From the NCBI GenBank assembly GCA_002791545.1, contig PFXG01000003.1, positions 1 to 34,241 on the forward strand: DNA of 34,241 bases, given 5' to 3'. The position numbers and the translations under genes are program-made. The stretch comes from Zetaproteobacteria bacterium CG_4_9_14_3_um_filter_49_83 (lineage in GTDB: Bacteria > Pseudomonadota > Zetaproteobacteria > Mariprofundales > Mariprofundaceae). Positions 1-8,353 of the stretch are shown piece after piece (position 1 is the stretch's first letter; the number at the start of each line of letters is the position of its first letter). A model generated the notes under the pieces. That model was not told where the DNA came from. It was given only the letters and a program-made list of their open reading frames with translations, and ran no database searches.

Positions 1-2
1 TC

Positions 3-74
3 GGCATTAAGAATCGAAGGCTTAAAGCTGGATGGGATAATGATTATTTGGAAAAACTGCTAATGGGAAAGTAA
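3..74 (+). CDS. C-terminal end of an unidentified protein (truncated by window edge)
   Basis: An open frame enters from the left edge and stops with TAA at 72-74. Only 23 residues are visible, a basic and aromatic tail ending in LLMGK. I do not recognise the family. It could be the end of a real gene or chance, because such a short frame is weak evidence. Confidence 0.3.
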   Translation, partial: GIKNRRLKAGWDNDYLEKLLMGK

Positions 75-82
75 CAGTTTTA

Positions 83-271
83 ATGCGATTGCCCTGGCAT
101 ATGTGGGGCTATGTGTCCGATGATGCAAGAGCTGACAAGGTCGATGTGCATGGTTGTGCATTAAGAGAGTTACTATTGGAAACTCAGCGACGCGCGATGG
201 CGAACAGGATGGATTATTTGACCGCATCTACCGCCTTAAGTGAGCTGATGCTGTGGATTTCCGAATGTTAA
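83..271 (+). CDS. Small hypothetical protein (62 aa), doubtful
   Basis: A 62-codon frame starts with ATG 8 nt after the preceding stop and ends just before a strong hairpin (294-334). A GGGAAAG sequence lies upstream, but about 12 nt from the ATG, so ribosome-binding support is weak. The protein has no signal peptide, membrane segment or motif that I recognise. Its position, between a partial frame and a terminator-like hairpin, is what a short last gene of an operon would show, but a non-coding interval is equally possible. Apart from this frame and the hairpin, I see nothing in 1-349. Confidence 0.3.
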   Translation: MRLPWHMWGYVSDDARADKVDVHGCALRELLLETQRRAMANRMDYLTASTALSELMLWISEC

Positions 272-293
272 ACCTGTCTTTTTAGACGACGAG

Positions 294-334
294 GGTACAG
301 AGGCACGCTCCGCTAAACTTAGTGCCTCTGTACC
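294..334. terminator. Perfect 13-bp hairpin downstream of purH, probable bidirectional terminator
   Basis: Arms at 294-306 and 322-334 are perfect reverse complements (GGTACAGAGGCAC and GTGCCTCTGTACC) around a 15-nt loop. On the minus strand it begins 15 nt after the purH stop. On the plus strand it lies 22 nt after the small ORF at 83-271. Neither side has a clean U-tract, so the terminator role is inferred from position and stem strength. Confidence 0.55.
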
Positions 335-349
335 ATCATGGTTCAAATT

Positions 350-1912
350 TTAATGCCTGAAGTGACGGATGCCGGTGAAGATCATCGCTATGCCTGCCTC
401 ATCGGCTGCGGCAATGACTTCTTCGTCACGGATCGAGCCGCCCGGTTGAATCACGGCTGTTGCACCGGCTTCAGTCAGGGCATCAATGCCATCGCGGAAC
501 GGGAAGAAGGCATCAGATGCCACGGCCGAACCCTTAATCGCCTCACCGCCATGATGCGCAGCAATGCGGGTGGAGTTGACGCGGTTCATCTGGCCAGCCC
601 CGACACCCAGCGTTACGCCATCTTTTGCGAAAACGATGGCGTTGGATTTGACATGCTTGGCGACTGACCATGCGAATAGCATATCCTGCCATTCAGTTTC
701 AGTTGGCTGACGTTTGGTGACGACCTTGCAGGCTTCACGATCCAGAATATGCGCATCGCGCTCCTGCACTAACAGACCGCCATTGACGCGCTTGAACTCA
801 AGACCGCCGGTGACGGCATCAGCATGGGGTGACTGTAACAGGCGCAGATTTTTCTTTTCGGCCAGTGCTACGCGGGCACCATCGGTAAAGCCCGGTGCGA
901 TGACCACTTCCATGAAGGTTTCGGCGATCAATTTCGCCGTTGCCTCTTCCAGCGGACGATTGAAAGCGGCAATGCCTCCAAAGGCCGAGGTCGCATCGGC
1001 TGCGCGGGCCCGCTCATAAATCACTTCCTGCGCACCACCGACGGCTACACCGCACGGGTTGGCATGCTTGACGATCACCGCTGCGTTATCGGTGAAGTCG
1101 CGGACGCAGGCAAATGCCGCATCGGCATCGGCGATGTTGTTGTATGACAGTGCCTTACCTTGCAGCACGTCGCAATCGGCAAGGCTTAAGCCGACATCTT
1201 CCGGATCAGCGTAAAATGCGCCGTCCTGATGCGGATTTTCGCCGTAGCGCAACTCGTCTGCTGTCTTGATAAACTGGCGGGTGAAGATGTCCGGGAATTT
1301 ACGTTTGGAAGCATCCGAATTCAGTGCGGAAAAGTGGTTGGCAATGGCACCGTCATAAGCGGCAGTGTGGGCAAAGGCTTTGGTCGCCAGAGCCCGGCGG
1401 ATATTTAAATTCAACGTGTTGCCATCGATTCCGGCAATCACCATGTCGTAATCGGAAGGGTCCACGACAATCGTAACAAATTTATGATTCTTGGCCGAGG
1501 CGCGTACCATGCACGGGCCACCGATGTCGATATTCTCAATGGCATCCTCAATCGTGCAGCCTTCTTTGGCGACTGCCTGACGGAAGGGATACAGATTTAC
1601 ACACACCAGATCAATCTGCTCAATACCATGCTCTGCCATGGATGCCAGATCGCCCGCATTATCGCGACGGGCCAGGATGCCACCGTGCACTTTCGGGTTC
1701 AGCGTTTTCACGCGCCCATCCATCATTTCAGGGAATCCGGTGTAATCTGAAACATCACGACAGGTTATGCCTGCTTCACGCAACAATTTGGCTGTGCCGC
1801 CAGTAGATAAAATGCCCACACCGCGCTCGGCAAGTGCCCGCGCAAATGCTTCAACGCCGGTTTTATCGGAAACGCTGATCAGCGCCCGTTTAATTGTGGA
1901 TTCATGTGACAT
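350..1912 (-). CDS. purH: Bifunctional AICAR transformylase / IMP cyclohydrolase PurH
   Basis: This enzyme catalyses the last two steps of de novo IMP synthesis in the cytosol: formylation of AICAR with 10-formyl-THF, then ring closure. The N-terminal MGS-like cyclohydrolase domain spans about residues 1-200, with the typical LISVSDKTG start and the [15 protein letters not shown] block. The transformylase domain follows, with the catalytic KHANPCG motif at residues 282-288. The length of 520 aa is normal. I chose the ATG at 1912 because a GGAG lies 7 nt upstream; a longer frame exists only through a TTG at 1933. It diverges from the M16 operon and ends in front of the 294-334 hairpin. Confidence 0.97.
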   Translation of the reverse strand: MSHESTIKRALISVSDKTGVEAFARALAERGVGILSTGGTAKLLREAGITCRDVSDYTGFPEMMDGRVKTLNPKVHGGILARRDNAGDLASMAEHGIEQIDLVCVNLYPFRQAVAKEGCTIEDAIENIDIGGPCMVRASAKNHKFVTIVVDPSDYDMVIAGIDGNTLNLNIRRALATKAFAHTAAYDGAIANHFSALNSDASKRKFPDIFTRQFIKTADELRYGENPHQDGAFYADPEDVGLSLADCDVLQGKALSYNNIADADAAFACVRDFTDNAAVIVKHANPCGVAVGGAQEVIYERARAADATSAFGGIAAFNRPLEEATAKLIAETFMEVVIAPGFTDGARVALAEKKNLRLLQSPHADAVTGGLEFKRVNGGLLVQERDAHILDREACKVVTKRQPTETEWQDMLFAWSVAKHVKSNAIVFAKDGVTLGVGAGQMNRVNSTRIAAHHGGEAIKGSAVASDAFFPFRDGIDALTEAGATAVIQPGGSIRDEEVIAAADEAGIAMIFTGIRHFRH

Positions 1913-1943
1913 GGTAAACTCCGTGGCTTGCAAAGATGAAAAC

Positions 1944-1962
1944 GATGCGCAAGCTACGCATC
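1944..1962. promoter_or_regulatory. Short inverted repeat in the purH / M16 divergent intergenic region
   Basis: GATGCG (1944-1949) and CGCATC (1957-1962) form a 6-bp inverted repeat with a 7-nt spacer, midway between two divergent start codons. It could be an operator. It does not match the PurR box that I know, and I see no convincing -35/-10 pair. Low confidence. Confidence 0.2.
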
Positions 1963-2015
1963 CAGCGTTCGGCGAACAAGGCTAACACGTCTGGCCAGCC
2001 TCATTGGAGATTATC

Positions 2016-3374
2016 ATGAACCACTTTTTCACACATGTTATCGCACGCCCCGGAATCTGGATGCTTCCTTTTTCTATGCTCTTTTTCAGCGCCATGGCTG
2101 TCGGCAATACGGCCGAACTACAATCCTTCACCTACAACAACGGTGTTAAACTGGTTGTTGAAGAAGATCATTCTGCCCCTGTTGCCATGGTTCAGATTTG
2201 GCTGAAAGTTGGAGGTCGCGATGAAGTGCCGGGTAAAACAGGGCTGGCGCACGTGTTTGAACACATGATGTTCAAGGGCTCCAAAAAACTGGCGCCGGGT
2301 GAATTCTCCAAACGTATTTCTGCCATCGGCGGCAATGACAATGCTTTTACCAGCACCGATTACACCGCATATTTTGAGACCGTTCCGGCATCGGCCGTCG
2401 ATGATGTGCTGGGCATGGAAGCAGAACGCTTCGCCAACCTGCGCCTGCGCGATGAAGATTTTCAGAAGGAAATCAAAGTGATCATGGAAGAGCGGCGCAT
2501 GCGTACCGATGACGATCCGAACTCTCATATGTTCGAAGAATTATCGGCTGCTGCCTTACGCTTACATCCATACCGTAATCCGGTGATCGGCTGGATGCAG
2601 GACCTGCAACGATTGAGTATTGAAGATGTACGGGCTTTCTACAACAAACATTACGTTGCCGGCAATGTGACTGTGGTTGTCGTCGGTGATGTCGATTTCA
2701 AGCATCTTCAGAATAGTGTTAAAAAGACTTTCGGCCACATGAAAGCCCGCCCTGTTACCGAACGGTTCAACCCGATTGAGCCGCCACCACTGGGTGCCAA
2801 ACGTATTGAAGTTTCGCTGCCCGCCAAACTTCCTCTGCTTGCCATGGTTGTACCAGTACCGGTGTGGCAACCGGGCCAAAATGACCATGAAGCTGCCGGT
2901 TTGGCTCTGGCTACATTTTTGCTTGGCGGTGGACGCACCGCACTGGTGCAACAGGATCTGGTCGACAAGCAGCGACTGGCATTTTCTGCCAGCGTCGGTT
3001 ATGACCCGTTCGGTATGGGGCTGGATTTATGGTATGCCTACGCCATGCTCGGTCCGTCGCAAACACCCAAAGCTTTTGAAGATGGCTTCTGGAAACTTAT
3101 TGAGACCTTATCTTTATCACCTGTCAGTCAACAGCGTCTGGATATCGCGCGTAAAAATATGATCGCGCAAGAAGTGTTTGAACAGGACTCCTTGTATTTA
3201 CGCGCTAAAACCATTGGCCGACTCGAAACATCGGGAATTGGCGCTGATCACAAAGATGACTGGATCAAAGCGCTGCAACAAGCGACGCCGGATGATGTGC
3301 AACAGGCGCTGAAAACCTGGATACGTCAGGATCATTCCACCACGGGCTTACTCAAACCGGAGAAAACATCATGA
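2016..3374 (+). CDS. Secreted M16 family zinc metallopeptidase (catalytic subunit)
   Basis: This is a periplasmic or envelope peptidase of the pitrilysin/processing-peptidase family, 452 aa. A signal peptide is visible (hydrophobic stretch about residues 14-30, cleavage near GNTA/EL). The inverted zinc motif HVFEH is at residues 79-83, and the third ligand is the Glu pair at 158-159 in the MEERRMR segment. An NAFTSTDYTAYFE block follows the motif, as is usual. The C-terminal half carries the M16 repeat with LGGGRTALVQQDL. The ATG at 2016 is chosen for GGAG at 2006-2009. It overlaps the next gene by ATGA. M16 peptidases often work as an active/inactive pair, and the neighbour fits the inactive role. 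The substrate is unknown. Confidence 0.93.
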   Translation: MNHFFTHVIARPGIWMLPFSMLFFSAMAVGNTAELQSFTYNNGVKLVVEEDHSAPVAMVQIWLKVGGRDEVPGKTGLAHVFEHMMFKGSKKLAPGEFSKRISAIGGNDNAFTSTDYTAYFETVPASAVDDVLGMEAERFANLRLRDEDFQKEIKVIMEERRMRTDDDPNSHMFEELSAAALRLHPYRNPVIGWMQDLQRLSIEDVRAFYNKHYVAGNVTVVVVGDVDFKHLQNSVKKTFGHMKARPVTERFNPIEPPPLGAKRIEVSLPAKLPLLAMVVPVPVWQPGQNDHEAAGLALATFLLGGGRTALVQQDLVDKQRLAFSASVGYDPFGMGLDLWYAYAMLGPSQTPKAFEDGFWKLIETLSLSPVSQQRLDIARKNMIAQEVFEQDSLYLRAKTIGRLETSGIGADHKDDWIKALQQATPDDVQQALKTWIRQDHSTTGLLKPEKTS

Positions 3375-4735
3375 AATTTAACCCTGTCACCCAAAGCTCG
3401 TTTCCTCTGCCATTTCTGACTCTGCTGATTGGCTTGCTGTTGCCGTTTTACGCTGAAGCGATACCGCAGATTCAGGAACAATCACTGCCTAATGGCGTGC
3501 GTGTGCTGCTGGTTGAAGCGCACAATATCCCTATGGTTTCCATGCAGATCACCCTGCCGGCTGGCAGTCGCTTCGATCAGCATGGTAAAGGCGGCAGCGC
3601 TTCATTGCTGGCTGAAATGCTTACTGATCACACGGCTTTGCATGATGATAAGCAGTGGGCTCTCTGGCTTGATAGTGAAGCCATGCGCATAGGTTCAGGT
3701 GCAGATCGTGATACCCTGCAATTATCGATGACCGTGCTCAGGGAAAGCCTGGGAACCGGCATTCAGGCCGTCTCTGAAGCCCTGTTGCATCCGGGCTGGA
3801 AGCAGCAGCGTTTTGATTTGATCAGAAAAAATGCTGTTGACGGCGCGACCAAGGCACTCGAAGACCCCGGCACTCAGACAGCAGAAGCTACGGCCAGCTT
3901 ACTTTATGCTGATCACCCGTACGGACACCGCTCACCCGGCACCGCAGAATCACTGGCCAGAATTCAGCTGCCGGACCTGCAACGCCTCTACAGCGAGCAG
4001 ATCAAACCACAGGGTAGCGTGATTGCCATTAGCGGCGACACGACGATGCAGGAAATTATCAGTCTGCTACAACCCCGATTAAAAGACTGGGTTGGTGTAC
4101 CATCCGTAGCAGCTATGGCTATTGCCGAACCTCCGCTGGTGCTCGGTCAGAACAATCAAATCAGCATGCCTACTTCGCAAGTTCAGCTTCAGTATTCTCG
4201 TCTGGGCATTGCTCGCTCAAGCAAAGATTTCTTTCCTCTGTTCGTGCTCAATCATATTCTCGGTGGAGGCGGTTTCGGTTCACGCCTGATGGAAGAAGTG
4301 CGCGAAAAACGCGGACTGGTTTATGGTGTTTATTCCTACTTCATGCCGCTTCTTGCACCAGGCCCTTTTATTATCTCCCTGCAAACCAAGGCGTCACAAG
4401 CTGATGATGCCGATCTGGTAGTTCGTGATGTGCTGGATCAAATGCGTCATGGTGCCATTACTGAGAAGCAATTATCCGACAGCAAAAAGAATCTGATCGG
4501 CAGCTTTGCCCAACGGCTTGACTCCAATCGTGAACGTGTCGGGCTGATCGGCATGATCGGCTTTTATCATTTACCTCTGGACTATCTACAGCAGTGGGTT
4601 GAGCAAGTGAATGCCGTCTCGCTTGCCAATGTAAAAATTATTGCGCAAGATTGGCTTGATCCTGACGCGTGGAATCTGGTAGAAACAGGCCCATATAGTA
4701 TCGCAAACCCTTCCCATAGGAGCATTAAACCATGA
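3371..4735 (+). CDS. Secreted M16 family protein lacking the zinc site (non-catalytic partner)
   Basis: This 454-aa M16 protein has a signal peptide (hydrophobic about residues 12-26, cleavage near YAEA/IP). Where active members have HxxEH, it has S-L-L-A-E after GGKGGSA, so all three residues of the motif are replaced and it should not bind catalytic zinc. The C-terminal half keeps the typical GGGGFGSRLMEEVREKRGL segment and the following Tyr-rich stretch, which in the family helps to bind substrate. It overlaps the upstream active M16 gene by ATGA and is followed by ATGA into the response regulator, so the two M16 genes are translationally coupled. By analogy with PqqF/PqqL-type and mitochondrial MPP pairs, I infer a heterodimer. 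Confidence 0.9.
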   Translation: MKFNPVTQSSFPLPFLTLLIGLLLPFYAEAIPQIQEQSLPNGVRVLLVEAHNIPMVSMQITLPAGSRFDQHGKGGSASLLAEMLTDHTALHDDKQWALWLDSEAMRIGSGADRDTLQLSMTVLRESLGTGIQAVSEALLHPGWKQQRFDLIRKNAVDGATKALEDPGTQTAEATASLLYADHPYGHRSPGTAESLARIQLPDLQRLYSEQIKPQGSVIAISGDTTMQEIISLLQPRLKDWVGVPSVAAMAIAEPPLVLGQNNQISMPTSQVQLQYSRLGIARSSKDFFPLFVLNHILGGGGFGSRLMEEVREKRGLVYGVYSYFMPLLAPGPFIISLQTKASQADDADLVVRDVLDQMRHGAITEKQLSDSKKNLIGSFAQRLDSNRERVGLIGMIGFYHLPLDYLQQWVEQVNAVSLANVKIIAQDWLDPDAWNLVETGPYSIANPSHRSIKP

Positions 4736-5577
4736 AAACTATTCTTGTTGTTGAAGATTCAGGCTCAAGCCGAGACATCACGAGCCATTTTTTACAGCAA
4801 GGCGGATTTCGTGTACTTGAAGCTGAAGATGGAGAAGTTGCACTTGCCATCATCAAATCTCAACATGTCGACCTGATCCTGACTGACATCATGATGCCTA
4901 AAATGGATGGTTGGGCACTTTACAGAGAAGTTCGCAAGGATCACAAATTTAACCTGACACCATTCGTTTTCCTGACAGTTCTGGATGAGCTGGAAAGCCA
5001 GATTAAAGGCCTGAGCCTTGGTGTTGATGATTATATTACCAAGCCAGTTACACCTCAGCAGCTTATTGCCCGTGTTAATACAACACTGCTGCGCAGCGAG
5101 CGCTTATCTGCTTACTTTTACATTAACCCGGTATCCGATCTGGGAACTCCCGGTTATTTACGCCACCGTTTACAGACTGAAGCCGTCCGTTGCCGGGCAG
5201 CCAATCAGCACCTGAGCCTGGTCATTTTCGGTATTGGTAATTATGTGTCTCTGGTCGTTCAAAACGCTCAGTGGTTTGCTGAGAGTTGCTCGCGCGAAGC
5301 TGGAAAACTGCTTCTTTCCAAAGCTCGTGAATATGATGTGGTTGCCGATATGGGCCAGGGTTGTTTTGCCATTTTACTGCCTAACATTTCTGCCGATAAA
5401 GCCAATCCGTGGGCAGCTAACATCACCAACAAAGCACGGCTTTCTCAAGTTTGGCCGGATACCGAGCAACAAATCTCTATCGATCTTGGCTTCAGCTGTG
5501 ATTCCATCTCACCGGGTGATCAGGACCCAATCGAACTTTTGAACAAACAATTAGCCTCATTTGAACGCAAGTGGTAA
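4732..5577 (+). CDS. Response regulator with degenerate GGDEF-like C-terminal domain
   Basis: 281 aa. The receiver domain (about 1-120) has the acidic pair E8/D9, phospho-acceptor D52 in the LILTDIMMPKMDGW block, and the conserved Thr and Lys (FLT, ITKP). The C-terminal part (about 130-281) is built like a diguanylate cyclase domain. However, the signature position reads MGQGCFAILLP instead of GG(D/E)EF-type, so catalysis is unlikely. No DNA-binding motif is visible. The start overlaps the second M16 gene (ATGA), so this regulator is made together with the peptidase pair. No cognate histidine kinase is present in the window. It probably signals by protein contact, although nucleotide binding by the degenerate domain remains possible. 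Confidence 0.85.
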   Translation: MKTILVVEDSGSSRDITSHFLQQGGFRVLEAEDGEVALAIIKSQHVDLILTDIMMPKMDGWALYREVRKDHKFNLTPFVFLTVLDELESQIKGLSLGVDDYITKPVTPQQLIARVNTTLLRSERLSAYFYINPVSDLGTPGYLRHRLQTEAVRCRAANQHLSLVIFGIGNYVSLVVQNAQWFAESCSREAGKLLLSKAREYDVVADMGQGCFAILLPNISADKANPWAANITNKARLSQVWPDTEQQISIDLGFSCDSISPGDQDPIELLNKQLASFERKW

Positions 5578-5595
5578 TTCGCTCTATCTGACAGT

Positions 5596-6150
5596 ATGCA
5601 TGTAACTGCCGGCCACTTGCGCGGCCGGAAAGTTCCGGTGCCCAATGTGCAGGGTCTTCGCCCGACACCTTCAAAAGTAAGACAGGCGCTGTTTAATATC
5701 CTTTGCGATATTGAGGGCTGGCAGATGCTCGATCTCTTTGCGGGTTCGGGCCTGATGTCCATCGAAGGTATTTCCCGAAACATCAAGCAAGCCACGTCGA
5801 TTGAGCAAAACAAGCTGGCAATCCGGAACATGCACACAATAAAGCAACAGTTTAACACTGATGCATGGCGTATCCTTCCCGGCACCTTGCCGCAGGCTCT
5901 TGTGCACGTCAGAGACTCTTTCTTTGATCTTGTTTTTGCTGATCCACCCTATGACAAAGGCATTGCAGCCTGTATTCCCGGCTGGCTGGATCAATACAAC
6001 ATTCGTTGCCATTATCTGGTGATTGAAGAAGCATCACGCGCCAGTCCAGACTGGCCGGATAACTGGCAGCTCGAACAATCCAGGCGCTATGGCGAAAGCA
6101 ATCTGCATTTCCTTGTACCAGTCGACCCATCTTCAGCGGAGAATCCATGA
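5596..6150 (+). CDS. rsmD: 16S rRNA (guanine966-N2)-methyltransferase RsmD
   Basis: This SAM-dependent methyltransferase modifies G966 of 16S rRNA during 30S assembly. The 184-aa protein opens with the family start (AGHLRGRKVPVP), then LRPTPSKVRQALFNIL, the SAM-binding DLFAGSG at 46-52, and the catalytic DPPY at 116-119. It begins 18 nt after the response regulator and overlaps coaD by ATGA. The rsmD-coaD pairing is common in bacteria and supports both calls. No clear ribosome-binding site is visible, so coupling to the upstream gene is likely. Confidence 0.95.
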   Translation: MHVTAGHLRGRKVPVPNVQGLRPTPSKVRQALFNILCDIEGWQMLDLFAGSGLMSIEGISRNIKQATSIEQNKLAIRNMHTIKQQFNTDAWRILPGTLPQALVHVRDSFFDLVFADPPYDKGIAACIPGWLDQYNIRCHYLVIEEASRASPDWPDNWQLEQSRRYGESNLHFLVPVDPSSAENP

Positions 6151-6632
6151 ATCGTGTCACCATTTATCCCGGAACTTTCGACCCTATTACGCTTGGTCAT
6201 GTTGATGTCGTCGAGCGTGGCCTCAAGCTGTTTGATCATGTCATTCTAGCCGTTGCCAGCAATCCCGGAAAACTTCCCATGTTTGATCTGGAGACTCGAT
6301 TGGCCATGGTGCGTGAAACTTTCGCACAGCACAGCAATGTGACAATCACCGGATTTAATGGTTTGCTGGTTGATCTGGCGCATCAATATCACGCCACTTC
6401 AATTTTGCGCGGCTTACGCGCCGCATCAGATTTTGAATATGAATTTCAGATGGCCACCATGAACCGGCGACTGGATGCAGATATTGAAACTGCTTTTGTT
6501 ATGGCCAGAGAAGATTATACCTTTGTATCTTCAAGATTTATCAGAGAGATATCGAGCATGGGTGGCGATGTCTCCACGTTGGTACCGTCACCGGTCTTAA
6601 AGCACCTGCAAAAAGCTTTTAACCAGAGCTGA
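6147..6632 (+). CDS. coaD: Phosphopantetheine adenylyltransferase CoaD
   Basis: This enzyme transfers AMP from ATP to 4'-phosphopantetheine, the penultimate step of coenzyme A synthesis. The 161-aa length is typical. The nucleotidyltransferase motif TFDPITLGH is at residues 10-18, with H18 the catalytic histidine. The second signature, SSRFIREISSMGGDVS, lies near the C-terminus. It overlaps the rsmD stop (ATGA) and is the last gene of this operon. Its stop is only 7 nt from the stop of the convergent cyclic-nucleotide-binding gene, with no terminator hairpin that I can see between them. Confidence 0.97.
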   Translation: MNRVTIYPGTFDPITLGHVDVVERGLKLFDHVILAVASNPGKLPMFDLETRLAMVRETFAQHSNVTITGFNGLLVDLAHQYHATSILRGLRAASDFEYEFQMATMNRRLDADIETAFVMAREDYTFVSSRFIREISSMGGDVSTLVPSPVLKHLQKAFNQS

Positions 6633-6639
6633 ACTCAAT

Positions 6640-7854
6640 TCAAGCAAAAGACTGTTCAGTTTCATCCTTCTTTTGCTGAATCCATTCAGCAATTGAAGGG
6701 GTATCCGCCATCAGCTGGGCAAAATCTTCGCCGTTGATTTTCAGCAGATGACATCGATCCATGGCAAACACTGTTGCTGAACGTATCCCAGCATTCAAAT
6801 GCGCCTGTTCACCAACAAAACCACCAGTCCGTAACTGCCGAAGCATTTTGGGGGTGCCGCCCACTTTCATCGTCACGGCCAGACGACCATCACGCACAAA
6901 ATAAACATCATCGCCAACATCGCCTTCCTGATACAAAGGCGAACCTTTGCTCAGCTCAAATGGCTCCATTTTCCTTGCCAGCATCATACGTTGGGGTGGT
7001 TTCACACCCTTCATCATGGGATGAAAGCCCAACTGTTGAACCAGCACATGCTCCTGATACAACATTTGCCAATGATTCTTTAATTCTTCGTTATCATTTT
7101 GCATGCTTTCGATGCTTTCATAGGTAAGCACCATGACTTCTGATTTACCTTGCGCCTTCAATAAAACATTTCGCTGATCTCCGGTGAAGTAACCCAGCGC
7201 ACCACAAATACCGCCCTGCGGAATCGACGACAAACGTTTGGCCTGCCCCTTAATGGAGGCCCATTCCTCAATGGTTCCATTAACCACAATGTAAATGGAC
7301 TGGGCCGTTGCTGTTGATGCGGTCAACACTTCCCCATCTTCCAGATACTGGTGTTGCGTTGAGCCAAGCACCTGCTCGAACGCTTCCTGACTTAAACGAC
7401 CAAACACATTCTGCGCACGTAAATGGTACGATACACGAAAGCCAGTCGTCATCAGCGGATCCATGTTTTCAGAGACAAAGCCCTGCTCCTGACATTGCTC
7501 GATAATTGGTTGAATTCTGGCTTTTTCTTCCGGAGCAATACGCTGGTGCATCTGTAAGGCTGCAATAGCCTGAATACCAAAGCCTGTTTCGGCGTATTCT
7601 TTTCCAGCCAGATAATAACAGGTCGCAGCCTTCTTCTTTTCACCGGAGCGCTCAAAGCTTTGTCCTGCACGCAAGAGATAATCAAGCTTCTTTAACGATA
7701 GAGAAAACATTGCGACATAGATTTCAGCAGCTTTTTCATGGTTGCCTGAGCCCAGCTCAGATTTCAGTTCACTCTGTAAATTGCGCGTGATAACCCGATC
7801 CATGTCCATGGATTGATTAAACAATGTCTGATACAGTCGATGTGCATCAATCAT
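6640..7854 (-). CDS. TPR-like protein with two cyclic nucleotide-binding domains
   Basis: 404 aa, no signal peptide or membrane segment. The first ~125 residues are helical and TPR-like (AEIYVAMFSLSLKKLDYLLRAG and following repeats). Two Crp-type cNMP-binding domains follow, about 145-255 and 280-390. The second keeps a good phosphate-binding cassette (GFVGEQAHLNAGIRSATV, with the expected Glu and Arg). The cassette of the first is degraded. There is no HTH, so it is not a Crp/Fnr transcription factor. The start overlaps the lspA stop by 8 nt, so it is the last gene of ileS-lspA. A cAMP/cGMP-responsive adaptor is plausible, since a CpdA-like phosphodiesterase is encoded in the window, but no partner is evident. 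Confidence 0.82.
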   Translation of the reverse strand: MIDAHRLYQTLFNQSMDMDRVITRNLQSELKSELGSGNHEKAAEIYVAMFSLSLKKLDYLLRAGQSFERSGEKKKAATCYYLAGKEYAETGFGIQAIAALQMHQRIAPEEKARIQPIIEQCQEQGFVSENMDPLMTTGFRVSYHLRAQNVFGRLSQEAFEQVLGSTQHQYLEDGEVLTASTATAQSIYIVVNGTIEEWASIKGQAKRLSSIPQGGICGALGYFTGDQRNVLLKAQGKSEVMVLTYESIESMQNDNEELKNHWQMLYQEHVLVQQLGFHPMMKGVKPPQRMMLARKMEPFELSKGSPLYQEGDVGDDVYFVRDGRLAVTMKVGGTPKMLRQLRTGGFVGEQAHLNAGIRSATVFAMDRCHLLKINGEDFAQLMADTPSIAEWIQQKKDETEQSFA

Positions 7855-8341
7855 GTTCCACCTTCCTGAATCCTGTTAGCAGCAGAGTCACTACAGCAAC
7901 TGAAATATACGCATCAGCGAAATTAAATGATGGCCAATAATAAGCGTGACCATCGATTACAACATACCACTGTATAAAGTCAACCACGTAGCCCAGCTGG
8001 ATTCGATCCCAGATGTTTCCCGCAGCACCGGCTAGAATCATGATCAGTAACCATGTGTCGAGCCCTGCTTTATCGCGTTCCCGCCACCACCATAATGCTA
8101 CAGCAAGGGCGATCCCTATGGTTACTCCCAGCAATAATCGCGTTCGCCATGCGTGATCCCAATCGGCAAACATGGAAAATGCAACCCCAAAATTATGCGC
8201 TTTAACCAGATTAAACCAGTGCTCAATCACCGTCATATGAAAATATAACGGCTGCTGCTCAATCCATAGCTTGCTGAGTTGATCGGCAACGACCAACAGC
8301 AGCAAAAGGACCAGCTGAAACTGAGCTCTGCGCTTAACCAT
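7847..8341 (-). CDS. lspA: Lipoprotein signal peptidase II LspA
   Basis: This inner-membrane aspartyl protease removes signal peptides from diacylated prolipoproteins. The 164-aa protein has four hydrophobic segments. The two catalytic aspartates are D121 in GYVVDFI and D143 in FNFADAYI, and the AGAAGNIWDR block precedes the first. It follows ileS by 12 nt, the classic ileS-lspA arrangement. Lnt, the last enzyme of the same lipoprotein pathway, is encoded at 28857-30413. Confidence 0.97.
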   Translation of the reverse strand: MVKRRAQFQLVLLLLLVVADQLSKLWIEQQPLYFHMTVIEHWFNLVKAHNFGVAFSMFADWDHAWRTRLLLGVTIGIALAVALWWWRERDKAGLDTWLLIMILAGAAGNIWDRIQLGYVVDFIQWYVVIDGHAYYWPSFNFADAYISVAVVTLLLTGFRKVEHD

Positions 8342-8353
8342 GGCACATCATAA

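Noticed and set aside
294-334. Considered as another attC site near the left end
   Set aside because: It has a perfect stem without unpaired bases and no R''/R' boxes (RYYYAAC/GTTRRRY) at the ends.
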